From Cellulomonas xylanilytica (GTDB taxonomy: Bacteria > Actinomycetota > Actinomycetes > Actinomycetales > Cellulomonadaceae): 64,000 nt of DNA. Positions 47,548-56,732 of the stretch are shown here, piece by piece (within the stretch, counting starts at the first letter, position 1; each line of letters begins with the position of its first letter). The translations under genes and the position numbers were made by a program. The stretch covers positions 124,001 through 188,000 of the forward strand of contig NZ_BJUB01000008.1 in assembly GCF_007989805.1 (NCBI RefSeq). The letters are read 5' to 3'. Under the pieces are notes generated by a model that saw nothing but the letters and a program-made list of their open reading frames with translations, was not told where the DNA came from and made no database searches.

Positions 47548-49134
47548 GTGACGCAGACGCCCGACCCGGCCGCCACCACCCACCGTCCCGTGCTCGTCGT
47601 CGACTTCGGCGCGCAGTACGCGCAGCTGATCGCGCGCCGCGTCCGTGAGGCGAACGTCTACTCCGAGATCGTGCCGCACACCGCGTCCGTCGCGGACCTG
47701 CTGGCCAAGGACCCGGCCGCGATCATCCTGTCGGGCGGCCCCTCGTCGGTGTACGCCACGGGTGCGCCGTTCGTGGACCCGGCGCTGTTCGAGGCCGGGG
47801 TCCCCGTGCTCGGCATCTGCTACGGGTTCCAGGCGATGGCGGCCGCGCTCGGCGGGACGGTCGCGCAGACCGGCCAGCGCGAGTACGGCGGCACCGCCGT
47901 CGAGGTCACGTCGGCCGGCACGGTGCTGTCGGGCAGCCCGGCGTCGCAGACCGTGTGGATGAGCCACGGCGACGCGGTGCACGCGGCCCCCGAGGGCTTC
48001 GAGGTGCTGGCGACGTCGTCCGGCAGCCCGGTCGCGGCGTTCGAGGACCGCGCCCGCCGACTCTTCGGTGTGCAGTGGCACCCCGAGGTGAAGCACTCGC
48101 CGCTCGGGCAGAAGGCGCTCGAGAACTTCCTCTACGAGGGCGCGGGGCTGGCCCCCGACTGGAACGCCGGCAACGTGGTCGCGGAGCAGGTGGAGAAGAT
48201 CCGCGCCCAGGTCGGGGACGCGCGGGTCATCTGCGGGCTCTCGGGTGGAGTCGACTCCTCCGTCGCGGCCGCGCTCGTGCAGAAGGCGGTCGGGGACCAG
48301 CTCACCTGCGTCTTCGTCGACCACGGCCTGCTGCGGTCCGGCGAGGCCGAGCAGGTGGAGAAGGACTTCGTCGCCGCCACGGGCGTGCAGCTGAAGATCG
48401 TCGACGCCCGCGACCGGTTCCTGCGGGCGCTCGCCGGGCACACCGACCCCGAGACCAAGCGCAAGATCATCGGCCGCGAGTTCATCCGGGTGTTCGAGCA
48501 GGCGGCCCGCGAGGTCATCGAGGAGGCCGGCGAGGGCGAGGACGTCAGGTTCCTCGTCCAGGGCACGCTCTACCCCGACGTGGTCGAGTCCGGTGGTGGC
48601 GAGGGTGCGGCGAACATCAAGTCGCACCACAACGTCGGCGGCCTGCCGGACGACCTGCAGTTCGAGCTGGTCGAGCCGCTGCGCACCCTCTTCAAGGACG
48701 AGGTCCGCGCGGTCGGTCTGGAGCTGGGCGTCCCCGAGGGGATCGTCTGGCGCCAGCCGTTCCCCGGGCCCGGCCTGGGCATCCGGATCATCGGCGAGGT
48801 CACCGCGGAGCGGCTCGACATCCTGCGCGCAGCCGACGTGATCGCCCGCGAGGAGCTGACCCGAGCAGGGCTGGACCGCGACATCTGGCAGTGCCCCGTC
48901 GTGCTGCTGGCGGACGTGCGGTCCGTGGGCGTGCAGGGTGACGGCCGCACCTACGGGCACCCCGTCGTGCTGCGGCCGGTGTCGTCCGAGGACGCGATGA
49001 CCGCGGACTGGACCCGCCTGCCGTACGACGTGCTGTCCGTCATCTCGACCCGGATCACCAACGAGGTGCCCGAGGTCAACCGGGTGGTCCTCGACGTGAC
49101 GAGCAAGCCGCCGGGGACCATCGAGTGGGAATGA
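47548..49134 (+). CDS. guaA: GMP synthase (glutamine-hydrolysing)
   Basis: 528 residues. The N-terminal class I amidotransferase (about 14-205; Cys91 in [10 protein letters not shown], His/Glu in FGVQWHPEV) supplies ammonia to the ATP pyrophosphatase ([12 protein letters not shown]-loop), and the C-terminal dimerisation domain ends PPGTIEWE as in other GuaA. Converts XMP to GMP, completing the route begun by guaB in this window. Confidence 0.98.
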   Translation: MTQTPDPAATTHRPVLVVDFGAQYAQLIARRVREANVYSEIVPHTASVADLLAKDPAAIILSGGPSSVYATGAPFVDPALFEAGVPVLGICYGFQAMAAALGGTVAQTGQREYGGTAVEVTSAGTVLSGSPASQTVWMSHGDAVHAAPEGFEVLATSSGSPVAAFEDRARRLFGVQWHPEVKHSPLGQKALENFLYEGAGLAPDWNAGNVVAEQVEKIRAQVGDARVICGLSGGVDSSVAAALVQKAVGDQLTCVFVDHGLLRSGEAEQVEKDFVAATGVQLKIVDARDRFLRALAGHTDPETKRKIIGREFIRVFEQAAREVIEEAGEGEDVRFLVQGTLYPDVVESGGGEGAANIKSHHNVGGLPDDLQFELVEPLRTLFKDEVRAVGLELGVPEGIVWRQPFPGPGLGIRIIGEVTAERLDILRAADVIAREELTRAGLDRDIWQCPVVLLADVRSVGVQGDGRTYGHPVVLRPVSSEDAMTADWTRLPYDVLSVISTRITNEVPEVNRVVLDVTSKPPGTIEWE

Positions 49135-49146
49135 GCGCCGTGCCGC

Positions 49147-50028
49147 TCACCACCGGTTCATGACGATCGACCCGATGACGGAGTAGAGCTCGTCGACGTC
49201 GGTCTGCGACGAGGCAGGGCGGAACGAGGCGTCGACCACGAGCGGGGCCCGGTCGACGTCGATCTGGAGGACGATGTCCGTCTGCCCGGCGACGTGGTTG
49301 TCGTGCGGCTGGTCGCCGTCGCCGTACCCCTGCCACGCGCGGTAGACGCCGCCGTCGCACGAGGTGAGGTCGAGCTCCGCAGGAACCGTCAGCTCGAGGC
49401 GGAGAGCGAGCGTGCCCTCGTCGTCCGTCGGGTCGGGGATGACGACGGAGCGAGGTTCCGAGGCCTCGCGGCCGTGCTGCGCTGCCAGCCCCTTCCCGGC
49501 GTAGTCGCTCGCCAGCGAGATGGTGAGGCCGTCCGGGTGGCCGTGGTCGTACAGGTCGAAGGGGCTCAGCTCCGCGCCCCGCCGACAGGGATCCGGATAC
49601 AGGCCGGCCGTCGTCCAGATGCTCAGTGCCACCTCGTCCGGTTCGCCGAGGTGCTTGCCGACGTAGACGTCGCCCACCTCCCATCCTCGGGGGACGGTGT
49701 ACTCGATCCACCGGTAGTCCGCGGTGACCGCGGTGTCGGCAGCGTCCGAGCCGGGGTGCGGGTTGACGAAGCGGTGCGTGGTGCCGTGGACCACCGGCGC
49801 GGGGTCGGCACCGTCGTACGGCAGGACCACGAACGACCATGCGCCGCCCGTGGTCGGCGCGGCCACGGTGGGCTTCGGGACCTGGGCGGTCGGGGCCGGC
49901 GCGTCCCGGGTGCCGGGCGCGGTGCAGGCCGCCCCCGCAGCGACGAGCACGAGCGCGAGGAGTACCGCCCACCGAGGGTGGGCGGGTTGGTGCTCGGGCT
50001 GGTGGGGCGCAGACGTCGGGACGTCCAT
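49147..50028 (-). CDS. Putative lipoprotein of unknown function
   Basis: 293 residues. A hydrophobic segment and lipobox (LVLVAAGAAC, Cys about 37) indicate a lipoprotein; a Pro/Ala/Thr-rich stretch follows, then a domain of about 220 residues that I do not recognise (RWIEYTVPRGWEVGDVYVG, TSCDGGVYRAWQGYGDGDQPHDNH, VIGSIVMNRW at the end). The fold is probably beta-rich and substrate- or wall-facing. ATG 50028 has weak ribosome-site support. It converges with guaA (12-base gap). Confidence 0.75.
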   Translation of the reverse strand: MDVPTSAPHQPEHQPAHPRWAVLLALVLVAAGAACTAPGTRDAPAPTAQVPKPTVAAPTTGGAWSFVVLPYDGADPAPVVHGTTHRFVNPHPGSDAADTAVTADYRWIEYTVPRGWEVGDVYVGKHLGEPDEVALSIWTTAGLYPDPCRRGAELSPFDLYDHGHPDGLTISLASDYAGKGLAAQHGREASEPRSVVIPDPTDDEGTLALRLELTVPAELDLTSCDGGVYRAWQGYGDGDQPHDNHVAGQTDIVLQIDVDRAPLVVDASFRPASSQTDVDELYSVIGSIVMNRW

Positions 50029-50151
50029 GAGCGAAGCGTCGTCCTGCGCCCCGGCCGCGTCAACGGAGATGTCGGGACAGGAGAGGAGAACGCGCTGCAC
50101 GGTGCGGCCTGACCTGACGCCGCGGTGGCCTGGGCATCGTCGGGACCGCTC

Positions 50152-50157
50152 TAGGAT
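50152..50157 (+). promoter_or_regulatory. Likely -10 hexamer TAGGAT of the DUF3817 gene
   Basis: TAGGAT lies 33 bases before the GTG start, leaving a short leader that contains the Shine-Dalgarno GGGAGGAGG. This contrasts with the leaderless neighbours. Confidence 0.4.
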
Positions 50158-50190
50158 CTCTTGCGGAGCAACCGAGTGGGAGGAGGGCCA

Positions 50191-50589
50191 GTGGACGAGA
50201 CACCGACGACGACCAGCGTCGACCCGTGGGTGCGCAAGGCCCGAGGGGCCACGACGCGCTACCGCGTGATGGCGTGGATCACCGGCACGCTGCTGCTCCT
50301 GCTCTGCGTGGAGCTGGTCCTGAAGTACGTGTTCCACGCCAACGGCGTGGATGCCGCGGGCACGCCGAACCCGGTCATCGGCGCGTGGATCGCGTACGCG
50401 CACGGCTGGATCTACGTGATCTACCTGGTCACCGTGTTCGACCTCTGGTCGAAGATGCGCTGGCGCCTCGGCCGGCTGGCGACCATGGCCGCCGCGGGCG
50501 TCGTCCCCGTCATGTCGTTCGTGCTGGAGCGGACCGTGCACACGCAGGCGCTCGCGCGCATCGAGGCCGCCGGTGGCGCACGCGGGTGA
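50191..50589 (+). CDS. DUF3817-family integral membrane protein
   Basis: 132 residues with three membrane segments (about 27-46, 62-82 and 92-112). AYAHGWIYVIYLVTVFDLWSKMRW is the DUF3817 core. The family is conserved in actinobacteria, frequently near guaA, and is of unknown function. The GTG at 50191 is supported by GGGAGGAGG. Confidence 0.85.
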   Translation: MDETPTTTSVDPWVRKARGATTRYRVMAWITGTLLLLLCVELVLKYVFHANGVDAAGTPNPVIGAWIAYAHGWIYVIYLVTVFDLWSKMRWRLGRLATMAAAGVVPVMSFVLERTVHTQALARIEAAGGARG

Positions 50590-50628
50590 TGTGCGCCGGA
50601 TGGTGAACACCCGTCCGGTTCGCGCGGA

Positions 50629-50634
50629 TACGGT
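50629..50634 (+). promoter_or_regulatory. -10 hexamer TACGGT of the GT4 gene
   Basis: TACGGT with a six-base gap to GTG 50641, leaderless geometry. Confidence 0.5.
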
Positions 50635-50640
50635 GGCTCC

Positions 50641-51780
50641 GTGCTGATCGTCCACGTCTCCGACTGCTACGCGCCGCGTACGGGGGGGATCGAGTCCCAG
50701 GTGGGCGACCTCGCCGCCCGGCAGGCCGCTGCCGGGCACGACGTCCACGTGCTGACCGCGACCCTCGGGGTCGGCGGCGAGCGTGGCGGTGTCGTGGACC
50801 TGGAGGACGGGGTGCACGTGCACCGGCTGGGTGCGCGGATCCCCTTCGACCTGCCGGTGAACCCCGTCGGCCCACGGCTCGTGCGGTCGGCGTTCGCCGA
50901 GCTGCGCCCCGACGTCGTCCACGTGCACGCCGGGGTGCTCTCGCCGTTCGCGTACGACGGCGCGCGGATCGCCCTGGACCTCGGCCTGCCGACCGCGATC
51001 ACCTGGCACTGCATGCTCGACGGCGTCGTGGGTGCGCTGCGCACGCTCGTCCAGCGCACCCGGTGGCAGCGGACGCCCGCCGCGCTCAGCGCCGTCAGCC
51101 ACGCCGCCGCCGCCCGGGTGGGGGAGGTGTTCGACGCCGACGTGTCCGTGATGCCGAACGGGATCGACCTCGACCTCTGGGCGCCGACGTCCCTCGCGCA
51201 GGGCCGCGGCCGTCCCGGCGAGCGCGGGCCGCTGCGCCTGGTCTCGACGATGCGCCTGGCACCCCGCAAACGTGCCGTCCCGCTGATCGAGCTCGTCGGT
51301 GCCGCGGCCCGGCGCCTGCCCCCCGACCGGTTGCGCCTGTCGGTCATCGGCTCCGGGCCCGCCCAGGGCCGGGTGGCGTCCGCGGTGGCGGGTCAGGGTC
51401 TGCAGCACGTGGTCGAGCTGCGCGGACGGCTGACCCGACCGCAGGTCCGCGCGGCCTACACGGACTCCGACGTCTTCCTCGCCCCTGCCGAGCTCGAGGC
51501 GTTCGGCATCGCCGCGCTCGAGGCGCGCACGGCGGGGCTCGCCGTCGTCGCGCGACGCGGCACCGGCATCGCCGAGTTCGTCGAGGACGGCATCGACGGG
51601 CTGCTCGTGTCCGACGACGCGGAGATGACCGAGGCGATCGTCCACCTCGCCCGGGACAGCCGGCTCCTCGACGGGATGCTCGCCCACAACCGGGTGGTGC
51701 GCCCGGCCTTCGGGTGGGACGACGTGCTCGGCGCCGCCGAGGCGGAGTACTCCCGCGCACGGGACCTCGCCCGCGTCTGA
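50641..51780 (+). CDS. Glycosyltransferase family 4 (GT-B)
   Basis: 379 residues. The acceptor-side N-terminal domain begins HVSDCYAPRTGGIESQVGDLA, the usual GT4 loop. The C-terminal nucleotide-sugar domain has STMRLAPRKRAVPLIEL and the E(x7)E motif in LAPAELEAFGIAALEART. Transfers a sugar from a nucleotide donor, probably for a glycolipid or envelope polymer. No other sugar genes are adjacent. Confidence 0.9.
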   Translation: MLIVHVSDCYAPRTGGIESQVGDLAARQAAAGHDVHVLTATLGVGGERGGVVDLEDGVHVHRLGARIPFDLPVNPVGPRLVRSAFAELRPDVVHVHAGVLSPFAYDGARIALDLGLPTAITWHCMLDGVVGALRTLVQRTRWQRTPAALSAVSHAAAARVGEVFDADVSVMPNGIDLDLWAPTSLAQGRGRPGERGPLRLVSTMRLAPRKRAVPLIELVGAAARRLPPDRLRLSVIGSGPAQGRVASAVAGQGLQHVVELRGRLTRPQVRAAYTDSDVFLAPAELEAFGIAALEARTAGLAVVARRGTGIAEFVEDGIDGLLVSDDAEMTEAIVHLARDSRLLDGMLAHNRVVRPAFGWDDVLGAAEAEYSRARDLARV

Positions 51781-51929
51781 CGGCCCGACGCAGCTCGCGG
51801 CGATTCGCCGTATTCCTGCAGGTCGTGGATCACTACAGTCGTGGTGTTGGACGCACTGTCATGGGTCGTTCGCGACTCACCGGGTCCAGGGGGTTCGGGC
51901 CCGTCCGTTGGGGGTTCGGAAGGGGAGAC

Positions 51930-52499
51930 ATGACCACGACCACGACCACGGGGAGCTCGAAGACGGTCCGGGTGCTGGGGCTGCTGACGATCATCTTCGG
52001 GATCATCTTCATCATCGCGGGCGGTGTGACCTGGGGGGCGGTGGCCAGCAACCTCGCCGCCGAGAAGATCACCGTCTCCGACGACGCCCAGGCGTTCGGC
52101 GGGGAGCTGGTGGACACGCCCTGGGAGGCCTGGTTCCAGGCCGACATCATCAACACCCACGCACTGGAGGCGTCCGGCGGGAAGACCTACGCCGAGCTGG
52201 ACCAGGACGACCCGACGCGCCAGACCGTCATGACGGCGTCGTTCCTGCGGGCCTCGCTGTTCACGTCCGTCGTCGCGTTCGGCGTCGCGGTCCTCGTGGT
52301 CGGCATCGGCGTCGTGTTCATCCTCATCGGATGGGCCCTGCGCAAGGCCGCGGCCGCGGCCGGTGTCGGCAGCGCAGCGGTCACGTCGACCGGCTCGTCG
52401 AGCTACCCGGACCCCGTCCCGTCCGGGCGGCCGACCGCACCGGCGGCGCCGACCTCGTCGACGACCCCGCCCCCGGCCCCGACGGGTTCGAAGGCCTGA
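51930..52499 (+). CDS. Actinobacterial two-helix membrane protein of unknown function
   Basis: 189 residues. Membrane segments at about 12-33 (LGLLTIIFGIIFIIAGGVTW) and 108-135, with a polar extracytoplasmic loop between them (INTHALEASGGKTYAELD) and a Pro/Thr/Ser-rich C-terminal tail. Homologues are common in Micrococcales, sometimes misnamed as a LigA ring-opening dioxygenase; nothing here supports an enzyme. AAGGGGAG precedes the ATG. A strong hairpin follows. Confidence 0.75.
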   Translation: MTTTTTTGSSKTVRVLGLLTIIFGIIFIIAGGVTWGAVASNLAAEKITVSDDAQAFGGELVDTPWEAWFQADIINTHALEASGGKTYAELDQDDPTRQTVMTASFLRASLFTSVVAFGVAVLVVGIGVVFILIGWALRKAAAAAGVGSAAVTSTGSSSYPDPVPSGRPTAPAAPTSSTTPPPAPTGSKA

Positions 52500-52510
52500 C
52501 CGCACGAGGG

Positions 52511-52552
52511 CGCCCGAGCAGCCACGGTTCGAGGACCGTGGCTGCTCGGGCG
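52511..52552. terminator. Bidirectional terminator hairpin
   Basis: A perfect 18-base-pair stem (52511-52528 with 52535-52552), loop TCGAGG, between two convergent genes that end at 52499 and 52570. Confidence 0.8.
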
Positions 52553-52569
52553 TCTGCGCTGCCGGGGGG

Positions 52570-53196
52570 TCAGCGCCGCGCGGCTCGCGCCCCGCTGACG
52601 ATCGAGCCGACCAGCAGCGCCGTGCCGGCGACCGCGAGCAGGACGATCATCGCCAGCTGGAGGTCGATCGCGAAGCCGGCCGCCCACGCGAGCAGGCCGA
52701 CGCCGATCGCGGCGATGACCAGACCCCACACGACCGTGCCCACGCGCAGCCGGCGGCGCGGCGGGTCGGCCGGCGCCGTCTCGACGACGGGGAGCGGGTC
52801 GGCGGCGGCGCTCGGTGCCGGGTCGGGCCGGTCGGCCGGCGCGTAGAGCGCACCGATCGGCGACGTGTACGGCGCCGGCTCGTCCTGCGAGGACCACGCC
52901 GTGGTGCTCGGGTACGGACGGGTCTCGTCGGCGACCGGCTCGCTCGTCCCGAACGACCTGTCGGTCTCCACCGGCTCGGCCGGCCGAACCGGTTCGACCG
53001 GCTCGGCCGTCTCGAGCGTGAGCACGGCGGTGTCGTCAGCGGGGATCACGGTGGTGTCGCCGTCGGAGATCACGACGGTGTCGTGCTCGGTGATCACCGC
53101 GGTGTCGTCGTCGGTGGTCCCCGTCGTGGGGGCCTCGTCGGTGACCGGCAGGGCGAGCGTCTGGTCGGCGTCGCGGGGGGTCTTGTCGGTGGGCAT
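52570..53196 (-). CDS. Membrane protein with repetitive acidic N-terminal region
   Basis: 208 residues. The first 60 hold four near-repeats of D-D/H-T-A/V-V-I/L (DDDTAVI, EHDTVVI, DGDTTVI, ADDTAVL); a Pro/Glu-rich disordered stretch follows up to about 145; two membrane helices end the protein (153-172 and 176-197). The start overlaps the stop of the PspC/LiaF-like gene by one base (TGATG), so it belongs to that envelope-stress unit. I do not recognise a family. Confidence 0.75.
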   Translation of the reverse strand: MPTDKTPRDADQTLALPVTDEAPTTGTTDDDTAVITEHDTVVISDGDTTVIPADDTAVLTLETAEPVEPVRPAEPVETDRSFGTSEPVADETRPYPSTTAWSSQDEPAPYTSPIGALYAPADRPDPAPSAAADPLPVVETAPADPPRRRLRVGTVVWGLVIAAIGVGLLAWAAGFAIDLQLAMIVLLAVAGTALLVGSIVSGARAARR

Positions 53197-54614
53197 CAGT
53201 TCTCCTCGATGATCGAGACGTCGCCGGCGCCGATCTGGACCTGCAGCGCGAGCTGCGGTCCGTCCTCGTCGATCGCGCCGGACGTGAAGGTGCGGGGGTT
53301 GAGGCCGACGCCGTCGACGCTCTTGCTCTCGCCGTCGACGTCCCAGCGCACGGTGCCGGCGCCGGCGTCGACATCGGCGGAGATGCTCGCCTCGCTGGGC
53401 ACGACGACGGTGAGGTCACCGGCGGCGAGCGAGATCGGGACCTCGAGGGTGTCGGAGGTCATCTGCAGGTCGCTGAGGTCGATCGTGACGTCACCGAAGC
53501 CCATCGAGAAGCCGTTCGCGGCCTCCTCGCGGTCGGTCACGTGCACGACGCCCTCGGCGGCGAAGTCGTGCTGCGACTCGCCCGACCAGACCCAGCTGGC
53601 GTTGTTCACCGCTCCGACGGGCACCGCGACGAGGATGCCGACGACGGCGAGACCGCCGAGGCCGCCGCTGGTCCGGCCGCGCAGCCCGGAGACGATGATC
53701 CCCAGGCCGCAGAGCACGATCCCGACACCCAGCGCGGTCAGGCCGACGGGTCCGTCGAAGTCGCCCTGGCGCTCCGCGATCAGCAGGACCGCGAGGCTGA
53801 GCAGGCTCAGCGCGACGACGACGCCGACGGTGCCGGCCCCGGCCCCCGGGGTCCGCGGACGCGGCGGGGTGACCGGGCGTGGCGCGGGCACCGGGCGCGG
53901 CGCCGGGGGCGGCGGCGGGGTGGGTGCGTACCCGGTGGACCACCCGGCGGCGGGCGGTGCTGCGGGCTGGTCGCCGTCGACGGGTGCCGTCGTCGCGGTG
54001 GGCGCCGGGTAGCCGCCGGCGGCCGGGTACGTCGCGGCGGGGTAGCCGACCGTCGGCTGCGAGCCGTACGGCTGAGGCTGGCCGTAGGGCCCGCCGGGCG
54101 GCCGCGGCTTCGGGTTCTGCTGGTTGGAGACGATGGCGATCACCATCACGATGCCGCCGACCAGGGTCACCCACAGGAGCCCCTGGACCCAGCCGGGAGG
54201 ACCCCAGAAGAAGAACCAGTTGTCACCTCGGCCGAAACCGACGATCACGAAGGCCAGCGCACCGAGCAGGGCGATGTCGAACCGCCCGAGGACCATCTCC
54301 TCCAGGTGGATCCGGCCGTCGCGGCGCTCGGGCAGGAGCGCCCAGGCCACGCCGTACGCGACCAGCCCGATCCCGCCCAGCAGGAGCGTCGCGAAGAAGA
54401 TGCCGCGCACCAGCAGCGGGTCGATGCCGAACCGGTCACCGAGGCCGCCGCTGACGCCGCCGATCCAGCGGTCGTCGGACCGCGTGATGCCGAGTCGGCG
54501 CACGGCGGCGAAGAAGCTGTTCGGCGCGTTCCCCGGCGCCGGTGTCGGGTCCGGCGCGGGGCTGCCCGGTGCCGGGTCGGGTCCGGCAGCGCCGGTGGGA
54601 GTGCTCGTGTCCAT
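53196..54614 (-). CDS. PspC-domain protein with LiaF-like C-terminal domain
   Basis: 472 residues. A cytoplasmic Pro-rich start, a PspC domain (about 50-105, DDRWIGGVSGGLGDRFGIDPLLVRG), further membrane helices, a Tyr/Pro/Gly-rich linker, three more helices, and a C-terminal beta-rich extracytoplasmic domain (about 350-472: VTIDLSDL, LTVVVPSEASISADVDAGAGTVRWDV) like the toast-rack of LiaF. It probably senses or dampens envelope stress. It is transcribed divergently from a PspC-containing kinase, with which it should form a signalling module. Confidence 0.85.
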   Translation of the reverse strand: MDTSTPTGAAGPDPAPGSPAPDPTPAPGNAPNSFFAAVRRLGITRSDDRWIGGVSGGLGDRFGIDPLLVRGIFFATLLLGGIGLVAYGVAWALLPERRDGRIHLEEMVLGRFDIALLGALAFVIVGFGRGDNWFFFWGPPGWVQGLLWVTLVGGIVMVIAIVSNQQNPKPRPPGGPYGQPQPYGSQPTVGYPAATYPAAGGYPAPTATTAPVDGDQPAAPPAAGWSTGYAPTPPPPPAPRPVPAPRPVTPPRPRTPGAGAGTVGVVVALSLLSLAVLLIAERQGDFDGPVGLTALGVGIVLCGLGIIVSGLRGRTSGGLGGLAVVGILVAVPVGAVNNASWVWSGESQHDFAAEGVVHVTDREEAANGFSMGFGDVTIDLSDLQMTSDTLEVPISLAAGDLTVVVPSEASISADVDAGAGTVRWDVDGESKSVDGVGLNPRTFTSGAIDEDGPQLALQVQIGAGDVSIIEEN

Positions 54615-54750
54615 GTCTCGATCCTGGCCGTCCCGACGAGGCAGCGGCATCGGGTGGACCCCTGACCCCACCCTGAACCTGTCGGGTGGCGCCCCTGAAC
54701 GGACCCTGGACCCGACCCCCGAACGGCTCGGGGCATGTGACGATCGGACC

Positions 54751-56055
54751 GTGCACCCCACCCCGACCGTCGTCGCGCCCCGCAGGCTGCCGCTGCGCCG
54801 CCCTGCGCGCGGGCGCGTCTTCGGCGGTGTCGCGCTCGGGCTCGCCGCGCACCTCGACGTTCCGGTCGCCCTGGTGCGCCTCGGGTTCGTCCTGCTCACG
54901 CCGGTCGCCGGGATCGGAGCGCTGCTGTACGCGTTCTGGTGGCTGGCGGTCCCGGCGGGCGACCCGGCGGACGCGGCGCAGGAGGTGCGCCCGAGCGCGC
55001 TGACCCGGCTCGCGCGGCGGCAGGCGATCGTCGAGCCCGGTCGACGGATCCCCGTGACGGACATCGCGATCGGCGGGCTGCTCGTCGTCGCGGCGGCCCT
55101 GCTGATCGCCGTCCGGTCGGGGGCGGACGTGCAGGCCGACTGGCTGCTGCCCGCCGTGATCGTGCTGGCCGGCCTGTGGCTGGCGTGGAGCCAGCTGGAC
55201 GCCGTGCAGCGCGGCCGCCTGCGCGACCGGGCGGGAGGCCGCACCCCGGTCAGCCTCCTGCGCGTGGCCGGGGGGATCCTGCTCGCGGGGGTCGGCGTGC
55301 TCCTGTTCGTCGGGCTGGCGTCCGGCGAAGGGGTCGAGGCCGCGACGCTCGTGCAGTCGATCATCGCCGCCGTCGTGATGCTCGGCGGTGTCGCCCTCGT
55401 CCTGACGCCCTGGTGGCTGCGGCTGGTGCGCGAGCTGGGCGACGAGCGGGCCGCCCGCGCGCGGGAGTCCGAGCGCGCCGACATCGCGGCCCACCTGCAC
55501 GACTCCGTTCTGCAGACCCTCGCCCTCATCCGGTCGCGGGCCGACGACTCCGCGGAGGTCGCCCGGATGGCCCGCGCCCAGGAGCGCGAGCTGCGCGAGT
55601 GGCTGTACGACGACCGTCCCGCGCCCGGGACGTCGGTCGCGGCGGCGCTGCGCGGCATCGTCGCCGAGGTCGAGGACTCCCGGTCCGGACCGTCGGGCGA
55701 TCCGGTGGCCATCGAGTCGGTGGTCGTCGGGGACCGCGTGCCTGACGCCGACACCGAGGCGCTGCTGCAGGCGACGCGCGAGGCGCTGGTGAACGCCGTG
55801 GTGCACGGCCGGCCGCCCGTGTCGCTGTACCTGGAGGTCGGGACGTCGGAGGTCGAGGTGTTCGTGCGCGACCACGGCGACGGCTTCGACCTGGACGAGG
55901 TGGGCACCGACCGGTTCGGGGTGCGCGAGTCGATCATCGGGCGCGTGCGGCGCCGGGGCGGCACGGCGAAGGTGACCAGCAGCCCGGAGCGTGGGACCGA
56001 GGTGCACCTGGTGGTGCCCATCCGCGCCGTGGACGACGAAGGAGTCCAACCATGA
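54751..56055 (+). CDS. PspC-domain sensor histidine kinase (HisKA_3 type)
   Basis: 434 residues. PspC domain at 13-67 (GRVFGGVALGLAAHLDVP), then further membrane helices up to about 220, a HisKA_3 dimerisation domain with phospho-acceptor His250 in AHLHDSVLQTL, and a HATPase domain (EALVNAVVHG, VRDHGDGFD, GTEVHLVVP). The presence of PspC in both this kinase and the divergent membrane protein suggests that the two contact each other. The GTG at 54751 has no Shine-Dalgarno, but GACGAT lies six bases ahead. Confidence 0.92.
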   Translation: MHPTPTVVAPRRLPLRRPARGRVFGGVALGLAAHLDVPVALVRLGFVLLTPVAGIGALLYAFWWLAVPAGDPADAAQEVRPSALTRLARRQAIVEPGRRIPVTDIAIGGLLVVAAALLIAVRSGADVQADWLLPAVIVLAGLWLAWSQLDAVQRGRLRDRAGGRTPVSLLRVAGGILLAGVGVLLFVGLASGEGVEAATLVQSIIAAVVMLGGVALVLTPWWLRLVRELGDERAARARESERADIAAHLHDSVLQTLALIRSRADDSAEVARMARAQERELREWLYDDRPAPGTSVAAALRGIVAEVEDSRSGPSGDPVAIESVVVGDRVPDADTEALLQATREALVNAVVHGRPPVSLYLEVGTSEVEVFVRDHGDGFDLDEVGTDRFGVRESIIGRVRRRGGTAKVTSSPERGTEVHLVVPIRAVDDEGVQP

Positions 56056-56708
56056 CCGACGCAGTCGATGTCGTCCTCGTCGACGACCACCACATGTTCC
56101 GGACGGGGGTGAAGGCGTCGCTGGACGCGGGCGTCCGCGTGGTGGGTGAGGCCGACTCGGTGGACGAGGCGATCCGCCTGGTCCGTGAGCTGCGGCCGCC
56201 GGTGGTGCTGCTCGACGTGCACCTGCCCGGCGGCGACGGCGGTGGCGGCGCCGAGGTCATCAAGGCGTGCACCGACCTGCTGGGTGAGACCCGGTTCCTC
56301 GCGCTGTCCGTGTCCGACGCGTCCGAGGACGTGGTCGCGGTCATCCGCGCGGGCGCCCGCGGGTACGTCACCAAGGCGATCGACGGCACCGACCTGTCGG
56401 ACGCCGTCCGCCGCGTGGCCGGCGGCGACGCGGTGTTCTCGCCCCGGTTGGCGGGCTTCGTGCTCGACGCGTTCGGTGCGGCCGCCGGGGACGTCGCGAT
56501 CGGGGACGACGAGCTGGACCGCCTCTCCGCGCGGGAGCGCGAGGTGATGCGGCTCATCGCGCGCGGGTACTCCTACCGCGAGGTCGCCTCCGAGCTGTTC
56601 ATCTCGATCAAGACGGTCGAGACCCATGTCTCCGCGGTGCTGCGCAAGCTCCAGCTGTCCAGCCGGCACGAGCTGACGCGTTGGGCGGCGGCTCGACGGC
56701 TGCTGTGA
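56052..56708 (+). CDS. NarL/LuxR-family response regulator
   Basis: 218 residues. Receiver domain with the Asp pair (VDDHHMFR), phospho-acceptor Asp55 in VVLLDVHLPG and Lys in GYVTKAID; then a LuxR helix-turn-helix (LSAREREVMRLIARGYSYREVASELFIS, TVETHVSAVLRKL). The ATG overlaps the kinase stop (ATGA), so it is the cognate regulator. Likely targets include the divergent PspC/LiaF-like operon. Confidence 0.94.
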   Translation: MTDAVDVVLVDDHHMFRTGVKASLDAGVRVVGEADSVDEAIRLVRELRPPVVLLDVHLPGGDGGGGAEVIKACTDLLGETRFLALSVSDASEDVVAVIRAGARGYVTKAIDGTDLSDAVRRVAGGDAVFSPRLAGFVLDAFGAAAGDVAIGDDELDRLSAREREVMRLIARGYSYREVASELFISIKTVETHVSAVLRKLQLSSRHELTRWAAARRLL

Positions 56709-56732
56709 CGGTGCGGCTGCGGTGCCGGCTGC

